A stretch of DNA of 64,000 bases, taken from NCBI GenBank assembly GCA_903939765.1, contig CAJAIK010000098.1, forward strand, positions 1 through 64,000, given 5' to 3'. The stretch comes from an uncultured Chlorobiaceae bacterium (GTDB lineage Bacteria > Bacteroidota > Chlorobiia > Chlorobiales > Chlorobiaceae). The position numbers and the translations under genes were made by a program. This document shows positions 16,437 through 26,367 of the stretch, piece after piece. The notes under the pieces were generated by a model that saw only the letters and a program-made list of their open reading frames with translations, did no database searches and had not been told where the DNA came from. Every line of letters starts with the position of its first letter. Positions within the stretch are counted from its first letter, which is position 1.

Positions 16437-17696
16437 ATGGCAATCATTGACGTCACCATATCCCAGTTGTCGGAATCCGTTGCCGAGGCAACGCTGCTGA
16501 ACTGGAAAAAAAAGCCCGGAGACGGCGTTGTTGAAGATGAAATACTGTTTGAAATTGAGACCGACAAGGTGGTCTTTGATGTTCCCTCACCCTCATCCGG
16601 TGTGCTCGTTGAAATTCTTGTCGGCGATGGCGGAACCGTTCTGCCCAATCAGGTTCTGGCACGCATCGACAGCGAAGCAAAGCCCATGGCTACCGCCCAG
16701 GAGGAAGCTATCCGCAACGTCAGTGCGCCTCAAGAAGCAACCGCGACACCTGAAGAGAGCATTGTCATGCCCGCAGCGGCAAAACTGATGGCCGAAAGCG
16801 GAATCAAGCTCTCACAGGTTGAGGGCACAGGACGAGATGGAAGAGTAACCAAGGGCGACGTACTGCAAGCCATTGCGGCGGAGGCAGAACCCTCTTCGCC
16901 TCCCCCACCTGCTCCGCCCGAGCCCAAGCCCGCGCCGACTCCTGCACAGAAGCCCAAACCGGTAGAAGCACACCGTGAAGCGCCGCTGATGACCGACCGA
17001 CCGGAACAGCGCGTCCCGATGACCAGGCTAAGAGCACGCATTGCCGAACGCCTGCTTCAATCGCAGGCCACCAACGCCATTCTGACGACCTTCAACGAGG
17101 TCAACATGCAGGGAATCATTGAGTTGCGCAACCGCTACAAGGCCACCTTTGAAAAAGAGCACGGCGTCAAACTCGGTTTTGTCTCCTTCTTTGTCAAAGC
17201 CACGGTGCACGCACTGCGCAAGTATCCCGTCCTGAATGCCTCGGTGGACGGCAAAGACATTATCTATCACGGCTATTTCGACATAGGCATTGCCGTCAGC
17301 TCACCCAGAGGGCTTGTTGTGCCCATCCTGCGCAATGCCGACCAGATGACCATTGCCGATATCGAACGCAAAATTGCCGACTACTCCACCAAGGCAAAAC
17401 TGGGCAACCTCTCGCTCGAAGAGCTGACCGGCGGCACCTTCTCCATTTCCAATGGCGGCGTTTTCGGCTCCATGCTCTCAACACCCATTATCAACCCGCC
17501 CCAGTCGGCCATTCTCGGCATTCACGCCACCAAAGAGCGTGCTGTTGTTGAAGACGGCCAGATTGTAATCCGGCCAATGAATTATCTGGCAATGTCATAC
17601 GACCACCGCATCATCGACGGCCGCGAAGCGGTACTTGGCTTGTCAGCAATCAAGGATGCGCTTGAAGATCCGGCGCGTCTCTTACTTGATCTTTAA
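16437..17696 (+). CDS. sucB: Dihydrolipoamide succinyltransferase (E2) of 2-oxoglutarate dehydrogenase
   Basis: The 419-residue protein has an N-terminal lipoyl domain with the modified lysine in [13 protein letters not shown] subunit-binding domain follows ([13 protein letters not shown]...DGRVTKGDV), then a Pro/Ala-rich linker (about residues 155-180) and the C-terminal catalytic domain. The catalytic domain carries [11 protein letters not shown] and the active-site [13 protein letters not shown]. One lipoyl domain is the usual number for E2o. It transfers succinyl to CoA. Placement between sucA and lpd settles the 2-oxoglutarate rather than pyruvate specificity. Confidence 0.95.
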   Translation: MAIIDVTISQLSESVAEATLLNWKKKPGDGVVEDEILFEIETDKVVFDVPSPSSGVLVEILVGDGGTVLPNQVLARIDSEAKPMATAQEEAIRNVSAPQEATATPEESIVMPAAAKLMAESGIKLSQVEGTGRDGRVTKGDVLQAIAAEAEPSSPPPPAPPEPKPAPTPAQKPKPVEAHREAPLMTDRPEQRVPMTRLRARIAERLLQSQATNAILTTFNEVNMQGIIELRNRYKATFEKEHGVKLGFVSFFVKATVHALRKYPVLNASVDGKDIIYHGYFDIGIAVSSPRGLVVPILRNADQMTIADIERKIADYSTKAKLGNLSLEELTGGTFSISNGGVFGSMLSTPIINPPQSAILGIHATKERAVVEDGQIVIRPMNYLAMSYDHRIIDGREAVLGLSAIKDALEDPARLLLDL

Positions 17697-17715
17697 GGAG
17701 CGAACCATCATCATC

Positions 17716-19152
17716 ATGAGCAAACAGTTTGATATTCTTGTTATCGGAGCAGGGCCCGGCGGCTACATTGCCGCAATCCGTGCAGCCCAGCTCGGTTTTT
17801 CAGTAGCCTGCTGCGAATTCAGCGCCTACGACGACCCGGCCGCAGAGCCCCGGCTTGGCGGAACCTGCCTCAATGCAGGCTGTATTCCCCTGAAAGCACT
17901 GGTCGCCTCCTCGGAACTCTTTGAAAAAGCTGCGCACCACCTCGAAGAGCATGGCATCACCTTTGGCGGGATCAGCATGGATGTTGCAAACATGCAGAAG
18001 CGCAAAGAGGCCATTGTTACCAAAATGACCGCAGGGGTAAAATTCCTCTTCCGCAAAAACAAGGTTACCCTTCTCAAGGGGCGAGGCTCTTTTGCCGGAA
18101 GAACCGATGCCGGTTACCGAATCATCATCAGCGGAAAAGAGGGCGAAGAGGAGATTCTTGCACAAAAGGTCATTATCGCCACCGGCTCCAAGGCGCGTCA
18201 AATCCCCAATATTGCCGTCGATAATGTGACGATCTGCGATAATGAGGGTGCGCTGAAATTCACTGAGGCGCCGAAAAAACTGGGCGTCATCGGCGCAGGA
18301 GTTATCGGGCTTGAAGTTGGCTCGGTCTGGCGCAGGCTCGGCGCAGAGGTAACCGTTCTTGAAGTGATGACCTCATTCCTCGGCGCCGCCGATGAGAGCG
18401 TTTCGAGAGAGGCCTCAAAGCTCTTTTTAAAGCAGGGGCTGCACATCAAGCTCGGCGTTAAAATCGGCCAGGCAAAACTGACCGGGAACGGCGTCAGCAT
18501 TGCCTATACCGATGACCAGGGCTCCGAGCACCGCCTCGAATGCGACAAACTGATTGTCTCCGTTGGCCGGACTCCGAACACTGAAAAACTCAACCTTGAG
18601 GCAATCGGGCTGCAAACCGATGAGCGGGGCTTTATTCCCGTCAACGACCATTGCGCCACCGCTGCACCGGGAGTCTACGCCATCGGCGACGTGGTACGCG
18701 GCCCCATGCTGGCCCACAAGGCGGAGGATGAGGGCGTTATGGTGGCCGAACTGATTGCCAATCAGAAGCCGCACATCGACTACAACTGCATGCCCTGGGT
18801 TATCTACACCACCCCCGAAATAGCCTGGGTAGGCAAAACGGAGCAGCAGCTCCGTGCCGAAGGGCATGACTACAAAACCGGACAGTTTCCCTTTGCCGCC
18901 AACGGGCGTGCACTTGGCCTTGGTGACAGCGAAGGATTTATAAAAATGCTCGCCGATGCAAAAACCGACGAAATCCTCGGCGTTCACATTATCGGGGCCA
19001 ACGCCTCCGACCTGATTGCCGAAGCCGCGCTTGCCATGGAGTTCCACGCCTCATCCGAAGACGTAGCCCGCACCTGCCACCCGCACCCGAGCCTTTCTGA
19101 AGTGATGCGCGAAGCAGCCCTCGCCATCGAAAAACGGTCGTTGAATATGTAA
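17716..19152 (+). CDS. lpd: Dihydrolipoamide dehydrogenase (E3)
   Basis: The flavoprotein starts at the ATG at 17716, 15 bases downstream of AAGGAG, giving 478 residues. The open frame extends upstream into sucB but without meaning. It has the FAD-binding VIGAGPGGYIAAIRAAQLG, the redox disulfide GGTCLNAGCIP, the NAD-binding VIGAGVIGLEVGSVW and the C-terminal HPHPSLSE active-site loop. It reoxidises the E2 lipoyl groups with NAD. It is a typical full-length member closing the odh operon. Confidence 0.95.
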   Translation: MSKQFDILVIGAGPGGYIAAIRAAQLGFSVACCEFSAYDDPAAEPRLGGTCLNAGCIPLKALVASSELFEKAAHHLEEHGITFGGISMDVANMQKRKEAIVTKMTAGVKFLFRKNKVTLLKGRGSFAGRTDAGYRIIISGKEGEEEILAQKVIIATGSKARQIPNIAVDNVTICDNEGALKFTEAPKKLGVIGAGVIGLEVGSVWRRLGAEVTVLEVMTSFLGAADESVSREASKLFLKQGLHIKLGVKIGQAKLTGNGVSIAYTDDQGSEHRLECDKLIVSVGRTPNTEKLNLEAIGLQTDERGFIPVNDHCATAAPGVYAIGDVVRGPMLAHKAEDEGVMVAELIANQKPHIDYNCMPWVIYTTPEIAWVGKTEQQLRAEGHDYKTGQFPFAANGRALGLGDSEGFIKMLADAKTDEILGVHIIGANASDLIAEAALAMEFHASSEDVARTCHPHPSLSEVMREAALAIEKRSLNM

Positions 19153-19615
19153 AGCCAACAAAAAGCGCAATACCAAGGTTGGAATCTGCAGGAGAACATG
19201 CGCCTTCGATAACGACGCTCAGAAAGTATGCCGAAGCTGTTTGTTGAGCGCTGGAAATCAAGCTGACACCGAAAAAAACAGCTCTCCGTCCTTGATAGAG
19301 GTACCCGCTATTTTTTCGTTGTTCAACACCCGGCCACGCATCACCCTCTTCATTGCTGACAGTGCAGGAAACTTCACTCCGCGCTCGTGTATAAAAAACA
19401 AATGAACAGCTTAACTTTGTAGCAATGCAGAAAACTGTGTTGCCGGGCACCGGAGGAAGGCGCAATCCGCAACTGGCTGTTCGGGGGGTGTCGGCTGACT
19501 ACTGGATGAATCTCCAACAGCGACGGGATCTCTACCATGACAGAAAATCAGAGGACAAAACTGAAGACAGCCTCAGTGTCAAGCAATGCGCACCATTGAA
19601 AAATTCTCGTCTCTG
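19153..19615. other. Degraded intergenic region between lpd and the phosphorylase gene
   Basis: The 463-base gap has no intact gene. A short antitoxin-like coding scrap lies at 19485-19547. The rest shows no terminator or clear promoter. Neighbouring remnants at 23.1-23.4 kb indicate that this end of the accessory patch has lost genes. Confidence 0.5.
19485..19547 (+). pseudogene. Remnant resembling the C-terminus of a HigA-type antitoxin
   Basis: One frame reads VSADYWMNLQQRRDLYHDRK. It matches the typical end of the HigA helix-turn-helix domain, in which a residue pair is followed by FWLNLQ-x-x-YDL. The upstream helix-turn-helix part is missing and the flanking frame is not protein-like. 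No HigB toxin is visible next to it. The match is short, so confidence is low. Confidence 0.35.
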
Positions 19616-22600
19616 TCAGGAGGTTGTTTCGATCGTGACGTTTGATCTATTGTTTTTCAATTGAAACACACGGGTAGTATTGCTGACAAATTCGCAGATC
19701 GTATCATCGACACACAAAGAGATGGGTGGCGCAGTCTTACTACTCCCTCGTACCGTGAGAGAGTCATGCGTCAACCGCATATTGAGTGAATGCCCCCGGT
19801 AGTGGATGCGCATGTCAAGTCGTTCTATTGCCTGGGGTAATTCAGGACAGAGTCGAAGCACATTGTCTCTTGCTTCTATACCGGTCAAAACGCGCGTTAC
19901 CAGATCAATAGTGCCGGCCATAGCTCCAAGATGGACGCCCTCCGCTGTTGTTCCATGCTGAATATCGTTCACGTCGCTCTGCAGCGCCTCTGTAAAAAAA
20001 TGTATCGCACGTTGCCGGTCGGAACGTGCAAGTACCCAGGCAGATACGACACGCGATAGTGTGGAACCTTGACTGGAACGATCAATATAGTAGGCGATGT
20101 TTCGCGGAATGGTTTCGTATTCGAACGGATAGCCCAGACGATGAAACAATTCACCGATCTCCTCAGCCGAAAAGAGGTAAAATAACATCAGTACATCTGG
20201 CTGTTTGGATAGCTTGTAACGATTGGGAGTATCGTTCTCCTGCTCGAGAATCAGATCGAGACGCTGAATATTTCCGTACCGGTTTTGGTAATCATCAAGG
20301 TCAATCTCAAGCAGTTTTTCGTAGCCCTCGAACTGACTGATGATGCCATTATCCTGGAACGGCACATAGATCCGGCGGCTGATATCGTCCCAGCGCACGA
20401 TTTCCTCCGCCGATAAGCAAAGCCGTGTTGTTAATTCAGCACGACGGACATCGGAGAGCAGATCAAGGAGCTCAAGAGCCCGGCACAAGACCCATACTGC
20501 CATGATATTGGTATAGGCATTGTTATTGAGGCCAGGCACTGCTGAATCCGGATAGGCATCGTGAAACTCGTCAGGACCCATCACGCCATGGATCTCATAG
20601 CGCTCTCTATCGGGATTGAAGAGAGCGATGCTCGACCAGAAAACAGCGACATCAAGGATGAGTTCTGCACCGTAAGAATAAAGAAACTCTACATCATGCG
20701 TGACCTGATAGTAGTGCCATACATTATGAACTATGGCACTGCCGACGTGGCGCTGCAAAAAAGAGTTGTCGGGCATCCAGCGTTGCGAGAGTGGATTAAG
20801 GTTGAACTTCTGTGTCTCTTCCTGACCATCGCTGCCACTTTGCCAGGGGAACATCGCCCCTTTATATCCTGCCTCAGCGGCAGCCGCGCGAGCCTCATTC
20901 AAGCGTCGATAGCGATACATCAAAAGCGAACGGGTAATTTCGGGCATGCGATAATTGAAAACAGGGAAGATGAAGATTTCGTCCCAGAATATATGGCCCT
21001 GATAAGCTTCTCCTGTCCAGCCGCGGGCCGGTATTCCTATATCGAGCCCTATTGAGTTGGGGGATACGGCTTGCAAAAGGTGAAACATGTTCAATCGAAG
21101 CAGCATCGGGATGTTTAACGGTAAGGCGTGGGTGGTCCTGATATGAAGGTCAAAACGACGCCATAGAGAGCTCCATGCGAAGAGATGGTCCGCCAGGATG
21201 GAGTCGAAGCGACCTGCATGAGCGATCAACCTGAGTGCATCAACTCCGCACTCTGAAATGGCAAGGTCGCGGGATGTATAGAAAGAGGCAATTTTTTCCA
21301 GAATCAGCGTCTCGCCTTGTTTGAGCTCGAAAGCAAGTTCCTCGCCGATATATCCCGATTCTTCAAAATGACGACGCTCAACATCAAGAAACTCTCCATT
21401 CAGAAATGCTTGTGTTCTCGTCACCACTGCAACATGAATATTCGACTGGTTGGTACGCACCTGCAGGTACACACTATCGTTACCAACAGAGGAACTGGCA
21501 ACGGTTTCCAGGTGCTTTTTATTGAATTTTTGGTAAAGCTTGGCACCCGCGTTGATGATGCCTCCATCGATTCCCGATTGTACGGTAACGCCAGCCGACC
21601 AGTTTTCAGCGGTTAACATCAGTTCCACGGCACCCAGATGCATATTGCTCATTGAAACAAGAGAGCGCTCTTGGAGCGTTGTGCGTCGGCCCTGAGCATC
21701 CTCGAAGCAGATGCTCCGCAACAACATTCCCCCTCTCAGATCGACTTCCTGGTGGTACCATAAAAGTCTTGTTCTTCCGGTGTCGAACCACTCCTCTCCA
21801 TCAAGACGAAAGCGGAGCATAAGCCAGTTGGGGCAATTCACAATATCCTCATTCTCAACTGCACGACCAGCAATATTGGTTCGCAATCGATTGTAGCCTC
21901 CGGCGAAATAGGTTCCCGGATAGTGAATGCCATCAGCCACCGTCCCAACGGCCGCTCCGCGAATGGTGACATAGCCATTGCCAAGGGAGCACAATGCTTC
22001 ACGGATACCTTCCCTGGTCGGCTCAAAGCCATCAAACCCGAGAGTCCAGGATGATGAAGCGTCTTCTGTCACCGTGACTTGAGCAAGGTCTGACACCACT
22101 GCATCAGCCCCTGCCTCACGAAGAGCCTCTGCATGCCCGTTACGATCGACACCTATGACGCAGCCGAATAAACCAGCATGTCCAGCCTCAATACCTGCAA
22201 TCGCATCCTCTATAACAACGGCACGCGCAGGTTCTACCCCGACAAGCCTTGACGCTTCAAAAAAACCATCAGGTGCCGGCTTACCCTTGATTTTGAGACG
22301 GATGATGTCCATGCCGTCGATATTCGCGTCAAAAAGCTGTGATATACCCGCAGCCTCAAGCACTTCTCTGCAATTATTGCTGGAAGAGGTTACCGCAGTC
22401 TTTATGTTGAGTGCACGAAGTTTTTGCACCAGGGCTATCGATGATGCATAAACCTCGACACCCTCCGTCTTCAATTGTAACATAAAATAAAGGTCTTTCA
22501 GATTGCCCAGTGCGCAGACACTTTGCACATCCGGACCATCTTCCGCTGCTCCCCATGGGAGAGCAATCCCCCGTGAACTGAGAAAAGCGGATGCGCCATC

Positions 22601-22840
22601 GTAACGCGGCTTGCCATCAACATATCGAATGTAGTCACGGTCAATATCAAAGGGGATGAAAAGCGACCCTGTTTTTGTGGCGTATTGTTCGAGAAAATTA
22701 TCGAACAACTTTTTCCATGCTGAAGCATGCACTTGAGCTGTTTTTGTCAGTACGCCATCAAGATCAAACAGAACGGCTCCATAGTCCTGGGGAGAGAGTG
22801 TGATGGCAACATTCATCGTGCCACATGCTTGATGCCCCAT
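19616..22840 (-). CDS. Beta-phosphoglucomutase / GH65 disaccharide phosphorylase fusion
   Basis: Residues about 10-260 form a HAD-type beta-phosphoglucomutase: the nucleophile motif VLFDLDGVLTKT, then the Thr/Ser motif VTSSSNNC and the acidic motif VIEDAIAGIEAG. Residues about 270-1070 are a glycoside hydrolase family 65 phosphorylase with the catalytic Glu in HGVMGPDEFHD. The pair would split a disaccharide (maltose, trehalose, kojibiose or nigerose) with phosphate. The beta-glucose 1-phosphate formed would be converted to glucose 6-phosphate. Substrate cannot be read from sequence. I chose the ATG at 22840 (GGGA upstream); TTG 22855 and ATG 22816 are alternatives. No sugar transporter is adjacent, which suits an intracellular reserve. 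Confidence 0.9.
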   Translation of the reverse strand: MGHQACGTMNVAITLSPQDYGAVLFDLDGVLTKTAQVHASAWKKLFDNFLEQYATKTGSLFIPFDIDRDYIRYVDGKPRYDGASAFLSSRGIALPWGAAEDGPDVQSVCALGNLKDLYFMLQLKTEGVEVYASSIALVQKLRALNIKTAVTSSSNNCREVLEAAGISQLFDANIDGMDIIRLKIKGKPAPDGFFEASRLVGVEPARAVVIEDAIAGIEAGHAGLFGCVIGVDRNGHAEALREAGADAVVSDLAQVTVTEDASSSWTLGFDGFEPTREGIREALCSLGNGYVTIRGAAVGTVADGIHYPGTYFAGGYNRLRTNIAGRAVENEDIVNCPNWLMLRFRLDGEEWFDTGRTRLLWYHQEVDLRGGMLLRSICFEDAQGRRTTLQERSLVSMSNMHLGAVELMLTAENWSAGVTVQSGIDGGIINAGAKLYQKFNKKHLETVASSSVGNDSVYLQVRTNQSNIHVAVVTRTQAFLNGEFLDVERRHFEESGYIGEELAFELKQGETLILEKIASFYTSRDLAISECGVDALRLIAHAGRFDSILADHLFAWSSLWRRFDLHIRTTHALPLNIPMLLRLNMFHLLQAVSPNSIGLDIGIPARGWTGEAYQGHIFWDEIFIFPVFNYRMPEITRSLLMYRYRRLNEARAAAAEAGYKGAMFPWQSGSDGQEETQKFNLNPLSQRWMPDNSFLQRHVGSAIVHNVWHYYQVTHDVEFLYSYGAELILDVAVFWSSIALFNPDRERYEIHGVMGPDEFHDAYPDSAVPGLNNNAYTNIMAVWVLCRALELLDLLSDVRRAELTTRLCLSAEEIVRWDDISRRIYVPFQDNGIISQFEGYEKLLEIDLDDYQNRYGNIQRLDLILEQENDTPNRYKLSKQPDVLMLFYLFSAEEIGELFHRLGYPFEYETIPRNIAYYIDRSSQGSTLSRVVSAWVLARSDRQRAIHFFTEALQSDVNDIQHGTTAEGVHLGAMAGTIDLVTRVLTGIEARDNVLRLCPELPQAIERLDMRIHYRGHSLNMRLTHDSLTVRGSSKTAPPISLCVDDTICEFVSNTTRVFQLKNNRSNVTIETTS

Positions 22841-23107
22841 GTATAACGTTCCCAATCCATATCCCGGTTAGTCTGTGTAAAGCGGTATTCGCAATGAGTC
22901 ACGGCGATGCAAGCAGTCTTCAACTGGAAACTACAGAAGATGATGCAATACTGCTATAACGTCATTTTCAGCATGTTAATTCTTTTAATTCTGATCCCTG
23001 AAATCACGTCAAACTTGATGCGCATCGCCGTATAGCGGGAATGATGTTTTTTCTTGGACGATCGCGGCCATTCAGATTTTCTGAACCATGCCGGTAAACG
23101 TGTTTTG

Positions 23108-23401
23108 ATGGGAGAAGACAAACTGACGCATCAGGATTTGGGGCAGATGCAAATGTATGTCAACTATTTTGACCGCTATGTCAAAACGGAGGATGAACTG
23201 CCGACCATCGGCATTCTGTTTTGCCATCGCAAGCATGATGCGTTGGTTGAGCTTACTCTCCCAAAGGATTCAAATATCTTCGCTTCGAAGTATCAGCTCT
23301 ATCTACCATCTAAAGAGGAGCTGAAGAGGCAATTGGAGGAGGCTGCAGGTATTGATAGCCCGCAAAATCAAGACCAGGAGGGTATGAACGATGTTCGATA
23401 A
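23108..23401 (+). pseudogene. C-terminal remnant of a DUF1016/YhcG-type PDDEXK nuclease
   Basis: The stretch KLTHQDLGQMQMYVNYFDRY, followed by PTIGILFC, VELTLPKDSN and ASKYQLYLPSKEEL, matches the end of DUF1016 proteins. Those are normally about 340 residues, with the nuclease core just before this piece. Only about 98 residues remain. Upstream bases do not continue the family, so the 5' two-thirds is deleted. The catalytic acidic residues are absent, so it should be inactive. It lies beside an intact toxin-antitoxin pair. Confidence 0.75.
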
Positions 23402-23511
23402 ATGGTTCATGACCAGTACGAACGATCTTTGCTTGCCGCTGCCTGAATTACACGTCCCTCAATCATTGATTGCAACGCCTCACTGGAAAAGGAAATGATA
23501 TCCCCCATTAA

Positions 23512-23535
23512 GCAATGATTGCTAAAGGTTGCAAT
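23512..23535 (+). promoter_or_regulatory. Repeated GCAAT/ATTGC half-sites upstream of the antitoxin gene
   Basis: GCAAT-N1-ATTGC (23512-23522) is followed 8 bases later by another GCAAT (23531-23535). All lie 34-57 bases before the antitoxin ATG. Antitoxins with ribbon-helix-helix domains usually repress their own operon through such short repeated half-sites. Autoregulation here is inferred. Confidence 0.4.
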
Positions 23536-23568
23536 AAGTGTTACCTTACATCAAAAGGAGAGTTGGTT

Positions 23569-23838
23569 ATGTCACAGACAAAAGGCGTCAAGTTAGACGA
23601 CACCACCCGGCAGCGGCTCGCTGCTTTGGCTCGTATCCGCGACAGATCACCGCACTGGCTCATGTGCAAAGCAATCGAAACCTTTCTGGATCGTGAAGAA
23701 CATTACGAGCGAGAAAAACGCGAGGATATGGAGCGTTGGGAACGTTATCAATTAACCGGCGAGGCGATACCCCATGACAAAGCGGCTGCATGGATTGAAA
23801 ATCTGGCGCAAGGGAAGGTGACGACTTGCCCCAAATAA
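23569..23838 (+). CDS. CopG/RHH-type antitoxin of a ParE-like toxin pair
   Basis: From the ATG at 23569, 6 bases after AAAGGAGAG, the 89-residue protein begins GVKLDDTTRQRLAALARIRDRSPHWLMCKAIETFL. This is a ribbon-helix-helix domain like those of CopG and ParD-like antitoxins. The C-terminal half is charged and likely wraps the toxin. Its 3' end overlaps the toxin gene by 13 bases. It should bind DNA as a dimer and neutralise the toxin. Confidence 0.85.
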   Translation: MSQTKGVKLDDTTRQRLAALARIRDRSPHWLMCKAIETFLDREEHYEREKREDMERWERYQLTGEAIPHDKAAAWIENLAQGKVTTCPK

Positions 23839-24116
23839 AATGGCTTCCTGAAGCATTGGCAGATGTTGAGCGGCTTCATGCCTTCTTCTATGAAAAAAGC
23901 CCCGTTGCAGCAGCACGAGCGGCAAAGACCATTCTGGACGGTGCGGGTTTATTACAATCAATACCGGACATTGGGCGCCCGATGGGCGATGACACCGGCA
24001 GACGCGAATTGGTCGCATCTTTTGCGTCCGGGGCTTTTGTTCTTCGCTACATGCGGGACAACAATGATACGATTGTTATTATTCGTGTCTGGCATAGCAA
24101 AGAAAACAGAACGTAG
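23826..24116 (+). CDS. RelE/ParE family toxin
   Basis: The 96-residue protein has the family pattern IKWLPEALADVERLHAFF, AAKTILDGAGLLQSIPDIGRPM, RREL and a terminal VIIRVWHSKENR. It starts at TTG 23826, supported by AAGGGAAGGTG upstream; there is no in-frame ATG. ParE members poison gyrase and RelE members cut mRNA at the ribosome; which applies is not decided by sequence. It is apparently intact, with its antitoxin immediately upstream. Confidence 0.87.
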   Translation: MPQIKWLPEALADVERLHAFFYEKSPVAAARAAKTILDGAGLLQSIPDIGRPMGDDTGRRELVASFASGAFVLRYMRDNNDTIVIIRVWHSKENRT

Positions 24117-24221
24117 AACCCGTTAAAAGGCAATACCACGACGAGGAAGAGAACATCGTCAAATCGCCACGGCGCCAAGTAATGTGCACTATAACGTGGT
24201 TGATGTTACAGGTAATCCGCG

Positions 24222-25265
24222 TCAGCAAATCCTCGGCAGTTGTTCGCCGGGGGGCAGGTCAATGATGCGCTGGCTGCCGAAGGCGGTGCGCATAACCACC
24301 ATACCGGGATGAAGGTCAACCACTGATCCGATGATGACGGCGTCGCGGCCATGCTCGAAGGAGTGCATCACCTCAAGAAGACGATCGGCATCGGCGGCGG
24401 CAACGGCCACAACCAGTTTGCCTTCGTTGGCCACGTGGAGAGGGTCGATGCCAAGCAACTCACAGGCGCCGCGCACATCCGCTTTTACGGGGATGGTGGT
24501 TTCATTGATGGCAATTCCCACGCCGGAGGAGACGGCAAGCTCATTCAGTGTGGCGGCCACGCCTCCCCTTGTGGGGTCGCGCATGGCATGGATTGCGGGC
24601 ACCACGTCGAGCATGGCGGCAATCATGCCACTGAGCGCAGCACAATCGCTCGTTATGCGTGACTGGAATGAGAGCCCTTCGCGCGAGGTCATGATGGCCA
24701 TGCCGTGATCGCCCACCGTGCCTGAAAGAATGATGCTGTCGCCCGGAGCCAGGTTGCGGCATGAGAGGTTGACCCCCTCCCTGATGACGCCAATTCCCGA
24801 GGTGTTGATGAAGAGCTTGTCGCACTGCCCTTTGCCGACCACCTTGGTGTCACCGGTCACCATCATCACCCCGGCTTTTCGTCCGGCCTCGGCCATGCTG
24901 ACCACAATGGTTTCAAGCTCGGCGAGCGAAAATCCCTCTTCGATGATAAACCCGGCGCTGAGGTAGAGGGGACGCGCCCCGCCAACCGCCAGGTCGTTGA
25001 CCGTGCCGTTGACGGCAAGTTCACCAATGTTCCCGCCGGGAAAAAAAATCGGGCTCACCACATAGCTGTCGGTGGTAAAGGCCACCATACCGGGAGGCAG
25101 GTCAAGCTTCGCCTGGTCGTCAAGCAGGTCAAGATAGGAGTTGTGGATATGCGGCATGAAGACCCGCTGCATGAGTGACTGGGAGAGGCGTCCGCCGGCA
25201 CCATGGGCCATTTGAACTGTTTCATGCTGCAAAATCGGTGTCGGGCAGAGAGGGGCGATGGTCAT
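24222..25265 (-). CDS. hypE: Hydrogenase maturation protein HypE
   Basis: From the ATG at 25265, which overlaps the hypD stop by 4 bases, the protein has 347 residues. It shows the PurM/AIRS-like fold signature AHGAGGR...LDDQA and TTDSYVV, and the required C-terminal PRIC, whose terminal Cys becomes the thiocyanate that supplies the CN ligands. It dehydrates the carbamoyl group received from HypF. It is the last gene of the hyp run. Confidence 0.95.
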   Translation of the reverse strand: MTIAPLCPTPILQHETVQMAHGAGGRLSQSLMQRVFMPHIHNSYLDLLDDQAKLDLPPGMVAFTTDSYVVSPIFFPGGNIGELAVNGTVNDLAVGGARPLYLSAGFIIEEGFSLAELETIVVSMAEAGRKAGVMMVTGDTKVVGKGQCDKLFINTSGIGVIREGVNLSCRNLAPGDSIILSGTVGDHGMAIMTSREGLSFQSRITSDCAALSGMIAAMLDVVPAIHAMRDPTRGGVAATLNELAVSSGVGIAINETTIPVKADVRGACELLGIDPLHVANEGKLVVAVAAADADRLLEVMHSFEHGRDAVIIGSVVDLHPGMVVMRTAFGSQRIIDLPPGEQLPRIC

Positions 25266-26356
25266 AAGGCAAAATTTCGGTGATAGTTGTAATAGGCGGC
25301 ACAGGCCCCTTCGGAGGAGACCATGGTGGCGCCGAGCGGGTGCTCCGGAGTGCACTCCCGGCCAAATGCCGGGCAGCCGTCGGGCTTCAGAACCCCCTGC
25401 AGCACACTGCCACTCATGCAGAGCGGTGATTCGGCGGCAGAGATATGCGACACATGAAACTTTTTTTCGGCATCATAGTCAGCGAACGCCTCCCTCAGAG
25501 CAAGTCCGCTTCCGGGGATAAGGCCGATCCCCCGCCACTGCCGGTCGGTGACCTCAAAGACCTCGCTGATAATTTTCTGCGCCACACGGTTCCCTTCACG
25601 GCTTACCACCCGCCCATAGCGGTTCACCACCTCTGCGCGCCCCTCTTCGAGCAGCTCGACAGTTTTGAGAATTCCTGCAAGCAGGTCAACCGGCTCAAAA
25701 CCGGTCGGCACTATCGGCACCTGAAACTCACGGGCTACCGGCTCATACTCCTCATAGCCCATCACCGCGCAAACGTGGCCCGCCGCAAGGAAGCCCTGAA
25801 CCCGGTTGGCTGGCGAGGAGAGAATAGCGCGCATGGCTGGCGGCACCATCACCTGACTGACCAGAACGCTGAAGTTTTTGATCCCTTCACGCGCCGCCTG
25901 CCAGACCGCCATGGCATTGGCTGGCGCGGTAGTCTCAAAGCCTACAGCAAAAAAGACCACCTCTTTTGAGGGGTTGTCGCGGGCAATCTGGAGGGCATCG
26001 AGCGGGGAGAAGAGGATGCGCACATCTCCCCCTTCACTGCGCACCATAAAGAGATCTTTTGCACTGCCGGGCACACGCAGCATGTCGCCGAAACTGGTGA
26101 AGATCACCTCTTTTCTTGCTGCAATAAGGAGCGCCCGCTCAATGGATTCAAGCGGCGTGACGCAGACCGGGCAACCGGGGCCATGCACCAGCTCTATGGT
26201 ATCTGGCAACAGTTGATCGATGCCGTTGCGCATAATCGAGTGGGTCTGCCCTCCGCAGATCTCCATGATGGTCCAGTGACGGGTGGCTCTGCGGCGGATC
26301 TCATCAAGCAGCTTTCGGGCAAGCTCGGGGTCCCGGAATTCGTCGATATATTTCAT
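25262..26356 (-). CDS. hypD: Hydrogenase maturation protein HypD
   Basis: This 364-residue iron-sulfur protein carries the conserved [13 protein letters not shown], the [10 protein letters not shown] motif and C-terminal cysteines (CPAFGREC). With HypC it forms the scaffold where the Fe(CN)2CO centre of [NiFe]-hydrogenases is assembled. It is separated by 11 bases from hypC upstream and overlaps hypE by 4 downstream. Length is normal. Confidence 0.96.
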   Translation of the reverse strand: MKYIDEFRDPELARKLLDEIRRRATRHWTIMEICGGQTHSIMRNGIDQLLPDTIELVHGPGCPVCVTPLESIERALLIAARKEVIFTSFGDMLRVPGSAKDLFMVRSEGGDVRILFSPLDALQIARDNPSKEVVFFAVGFETTAPANAMAVWQAAREGIKNFSVLVSQVMVPPAMRAILSSPANRVQGFLAAGHVCAVMGYEEYEPVAREFQVPIVPTGFEPVDLLAGILKTVELLEEGRAEVVNRYGRVVSREGNRVAQKIISEVFEVTDRQWRGIGLIPGSGLALREAFADYDAEKKFHVSHISAAESPLCMSGSVLQGVLKPDGCPAFGRECTPEHPLGATMVSSEGACAAYYNYHRNFAL

Positions 26357-26367
26357 GCAGCTCTGAT

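Noticed and set aside
23391-23498. 35-codon plus-strand frame after the DUF1016 remnant
   Set aside because: It overlaps the remnant and has no recognisable features or good ribosome-binding site; probably leftover sequence.
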